Of a DNA stretch of 64,000 nucleotides, positions 62,612 through 64,000 are shown piece by piece (position 1 is the first letter of the stretch; every line of letters starts with the position of its first letter). The DNA comes from Clostridioides mangenotii TR (lineage in GTDB: Bacteria; Bacillota; Clostridia; Peptostreptococcales; Peptostreptococcaceae): assembly GCF_000498755.1 (NCBI RefSeq), contig NZ_AXUS01000002.1, positions 1 to 64,000 on the forward strand, given 5' to 3'. The translations under genes and the position numbers were made by a program. The notes beneath the pieces are model-generated. The model saw only the letters and a list, made by a program, of their open reading frames with translations. It did no database searches and had not been told where the DNA came from.

Positions 62612-62944
62612 ATGGATACATTAAATCGGAATAAACAGACACCTTTTGAATATACAATCTCTATAATAGGCGGCAAGTGGAAAATGAGAATTATATACGC
62701 GTTAGGCTGTGAATCCATATTAAGATATGGAGGACTTAAGCGCAATATTCCCTATATCACACATAAAATGCTAAGTACTCAGCTTAAAGAGTTAGAAAAT
62801 GACGGGCTTATCATTCGTAAAGAATATCCGCAAATTCCTCCAAAGGTAGAGTATTCTTTATCCGTAAAAGGACTGTCATTGCTTCCAATTCTTGATGAAA
62901 TGTGTAAATGGGGAGAAGAAAACTCTCCAGAATTGAAAATATAA
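62612..62944 (+). CDS. HxlR-family transcriptional regulator
   Basis: This 110-aa winged-helix regulator has the HxlR pattern: TPFEYTISIIGGKWKMRIIY, GGLKRNIPYITHKMLSTQLKELENDGLI and YPQIPPKVEYSLSVKGLSLLPIL. Such regulators often control adjacent oxidoreductases in response to reactive electrophiles. Here it is divergent from the decayed reductase module. AGGAGAG precedes the ATG. Confidence 0.92.
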   Translation: MDTLNRNKQTPFEYTISIIGGKWKMRIIYALGCESILRYGGLKRNIPYITHKMLSTQLKELENDGLIIRKEYPQIPPKVEYSLSVKGLSLLPILDEMCKWGEENSPELKI

Positions 62945-63157
62945 GTTAACTTTAACTGAATACCCAATCATTGTCATAACTAAGCCAAATTACGCAATGA
63001 ACAAGGTAGTGCAAATCAACATTTATTTAAAATAAAAATAATCATTACTATAAATAACCTTTAAAAATCACTAATATAAGATCTTTGGTTATTTTCAACA
63101 AACACTCGTATTCAGTAAGTAACCTAGCAATATTATTTATTTGCATTATTACCTTCA

Positions 63158-63200
63158 AAATCTAATATGTAAACAAACTATTTGTATGCATATTAGATTT
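63158..63200. terminator. 12-bp inverted repeat, probable terminator
   Basis: AAATCTAATATG (63158-63169) pairs with CATATTAGATTT (63189-63200), between the convergent HxlR and GNAT genes. The rest of 62945-63268 shows no gene. Confidence 0.5.
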
Positions 63201-63268
63201 CACTAATGTTTTTTAGTTAATAAAATTTCATTTTCTAACTTGTTGTTTTTTATATATTTTATTCTCAA

Positions 63269-63778
63269 TTATTCAACTTTAATAATAGTGTATATAAATG
63301 AATTATATATTTCTCCATTTCTAGATATACTTTTTTCCTCTATTCCCTCCAAGTTGAACCCTGCTTTTTCAAGAACTCTTCGAGATCCAGCATTGTATTC
63401 ATAAACTTCTGCAAAAATCCTCACTATATCAAAGGTTTTAAATGCTTCATCGCAAATTTGCGTCACAGCCCTTGTCATAATACCTTTTCCCCAAAATGGT
63501 ACTCCTATAAAATACCCAAGTTCAGCGCTCTTTCTAAATACATCATCTTGTACCAACACACTTATACTTCCAACAGCTTGACCATCTACAACAATTGCAT
63601 AAAAAAGTTGATTTTCACCCCCTTTATCTATACAATCAGTGATGAAATTTTTTGCATCATCTTCAGAATATGGATAGGGAAATCCATCTCTCAGATTATT
63701 AGAAATCATTTTATTATTTGCATATCTAGCTATCGATGGAACGAAGTCTAAACTCCATTTCTTAAGACTAAACTCCAC
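63269..63778 (-). CDS. GNAT acetyltransferase (RimJ/RimL type)
   Basis: This 169-aa acetyltransferase has SISVLVQDDVFRKSAELGYFIGVPFWGKGIMTRAVTQI (acetyl-CoA region in parts ELGYFIG and GKGIMTRAV) and SRRVLEKAGFNLEGIEEKS. The acceptor is unknown. The start is put at a GTG at 63778, with AAAGGGGTGG upstream, rather than the ATG at 63799. Confidence 0.85.
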   Translation of the reverse strand: MEFSLKKWSLDFVPSIARYANNKMISNNLRDGFPYPYSEDDAKNFITDCIDKGGENQLFYAIVVDGQAVGSISVLVQDDVFRKSAELGYFIGVPFWGKGIMTRAVTQICDEAFKTFDIVRIFAEVYEYNAGSRRVLEKAGFNLEGIEEKSISRNGEIYNSFIYTIIKVE

Positions 63779-63810
63779 ACAAACCACCCCTTTACACATT
63801 AATTTTTATA

Positions 63811-63883
63811 CCGATTGTTAGATACTACACACTTCCAAATCGCATATAATTTCACACTGAACAATATCCAACAATCGGTATGT
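63811..63883 (-). terminator. 12-bp inverted repeat after the right-edge gene
   Basis: ATACCGATTGTT (63811-63822) and AACAATCGGTAT (63872-63883) are perfect complements. On the minus strand the pair lies just downstream of the partial gene's stop, so it is probably its terminator. Confidence 0.5.
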
Positions 63884-63895
63884 TTTATATATCAA

Positions 63896-64000
63896 CTAAC
63901 CCCTAGCATCTATTTTTATAAATCTTATATCTGCTACTGCATACGTTGATAAAGGCCTGTAATCACTATCATCACTATGAGCTGCAATCAGTATATCATC
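63896..64000 (-). CDS. Partial CDS at right edge, unknown
   Basis: The last 34 codons of a gene that enters from the right read DDILIAAHSDDSDYRPLSTY and end ADIRFIKIDARG before a TAG at 63896. The frame is open to the window end. The family is not recognised from this fragment. Confidence 0.55.
   Translation of the reverse strand, partial: DDILIAAHSDDSDYRPLSTYAVADIRFIKIDARG

Overview
The window is low-GC, AT-rich DNA from a Gram-positive, spore-forming anaerobe of the class Clostridia, most like a Peptostreptococcaceae member (inference). Supporting genes are dpaA/dpaB (dipicolinate synthase), a SleC-type cortex-lytic enzyme, strong AGGAGG ribosome sites, TTG/GTG starts and many ferredoxin-type oxidoreductases. 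No rRNA, tRNA, CRISPR array, insertion sequence or complete prophage was seen.

Layout. 1-7.5 kb (mostly minus strand): an XRE/DUF2975 pair, a pentein-like protein, degV, trmL, nth, a LonB-like protease split by a frameshift, and queG. 7.5-17 kb: a RusA-like nuclease, a 4Fe-4S aldo/keto reductase, nfo, glsA, a TGS-nucleoside kinase fusion, a TIM-barrel protein, two tandemly duplicated signal peptidases, prsW and sleC. 17-24.5 kb: a frameshifted DUF3298 membrane protein, a frameshifted nitrilase-family amidohydrolase, an orphan holin-like gene, manA, a dGTPase-like HD protein, dpaB/dpaA and a WYL regulator. 25-34 kb: a VanRS-like two-component system, a decayed CPBP protease, a D,D-carboxypeptidase, and mgtA behind an M-box Mg2+ riboswitch with an extra 40-codon ORF between riboswitch and mgtA. 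34-41 kb: ogt with a 9-copy octamer repeat in its upstream region, a LexA-box-controlled Y-family polymerase with a small companion protein, a MarR/cyclase pair, and an OPT transporter overlapping a PqqD-domain protein. 41-47 kb: a ZIP metal transporter and a four-gene siderophore ABC operon of the YclNOPQ type with two Fur-box-like sites. 47-56 kb: a C39-like cysteine protease, an aldo/keto reductase, TraX, several small membrane proteins, an SPFH protein with a ribbon-helix-helix protein, and a Ca2+-type P-ATPase behind an unassigned structured leader with an intrinsic terminator. 56-60 kb: a four-gene export operon resembling YknWXYZ/MacAB. 60-64 kb: a decaying module (MFS and old-yellow-enzyme pseudogenes around an intact SDR gene) next to an HxlR regulator, then a GNAT gene and a partial gene at the right edge.

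Two themes stand out. First, regulatory RNA and small ORFs in front of metal-transport ATPases (M-box plus a 40-aa ORF at mgtA; an unassigned attenuator at the Ca2+ ATPase). Second, at least five genes are broken by exactly one missing base, mostly in A/T homopolymers, always a contraction. This suggests systematic homopolymer undercalling in the assembly, or else slippage-based switching; raw reads would tell them apart.
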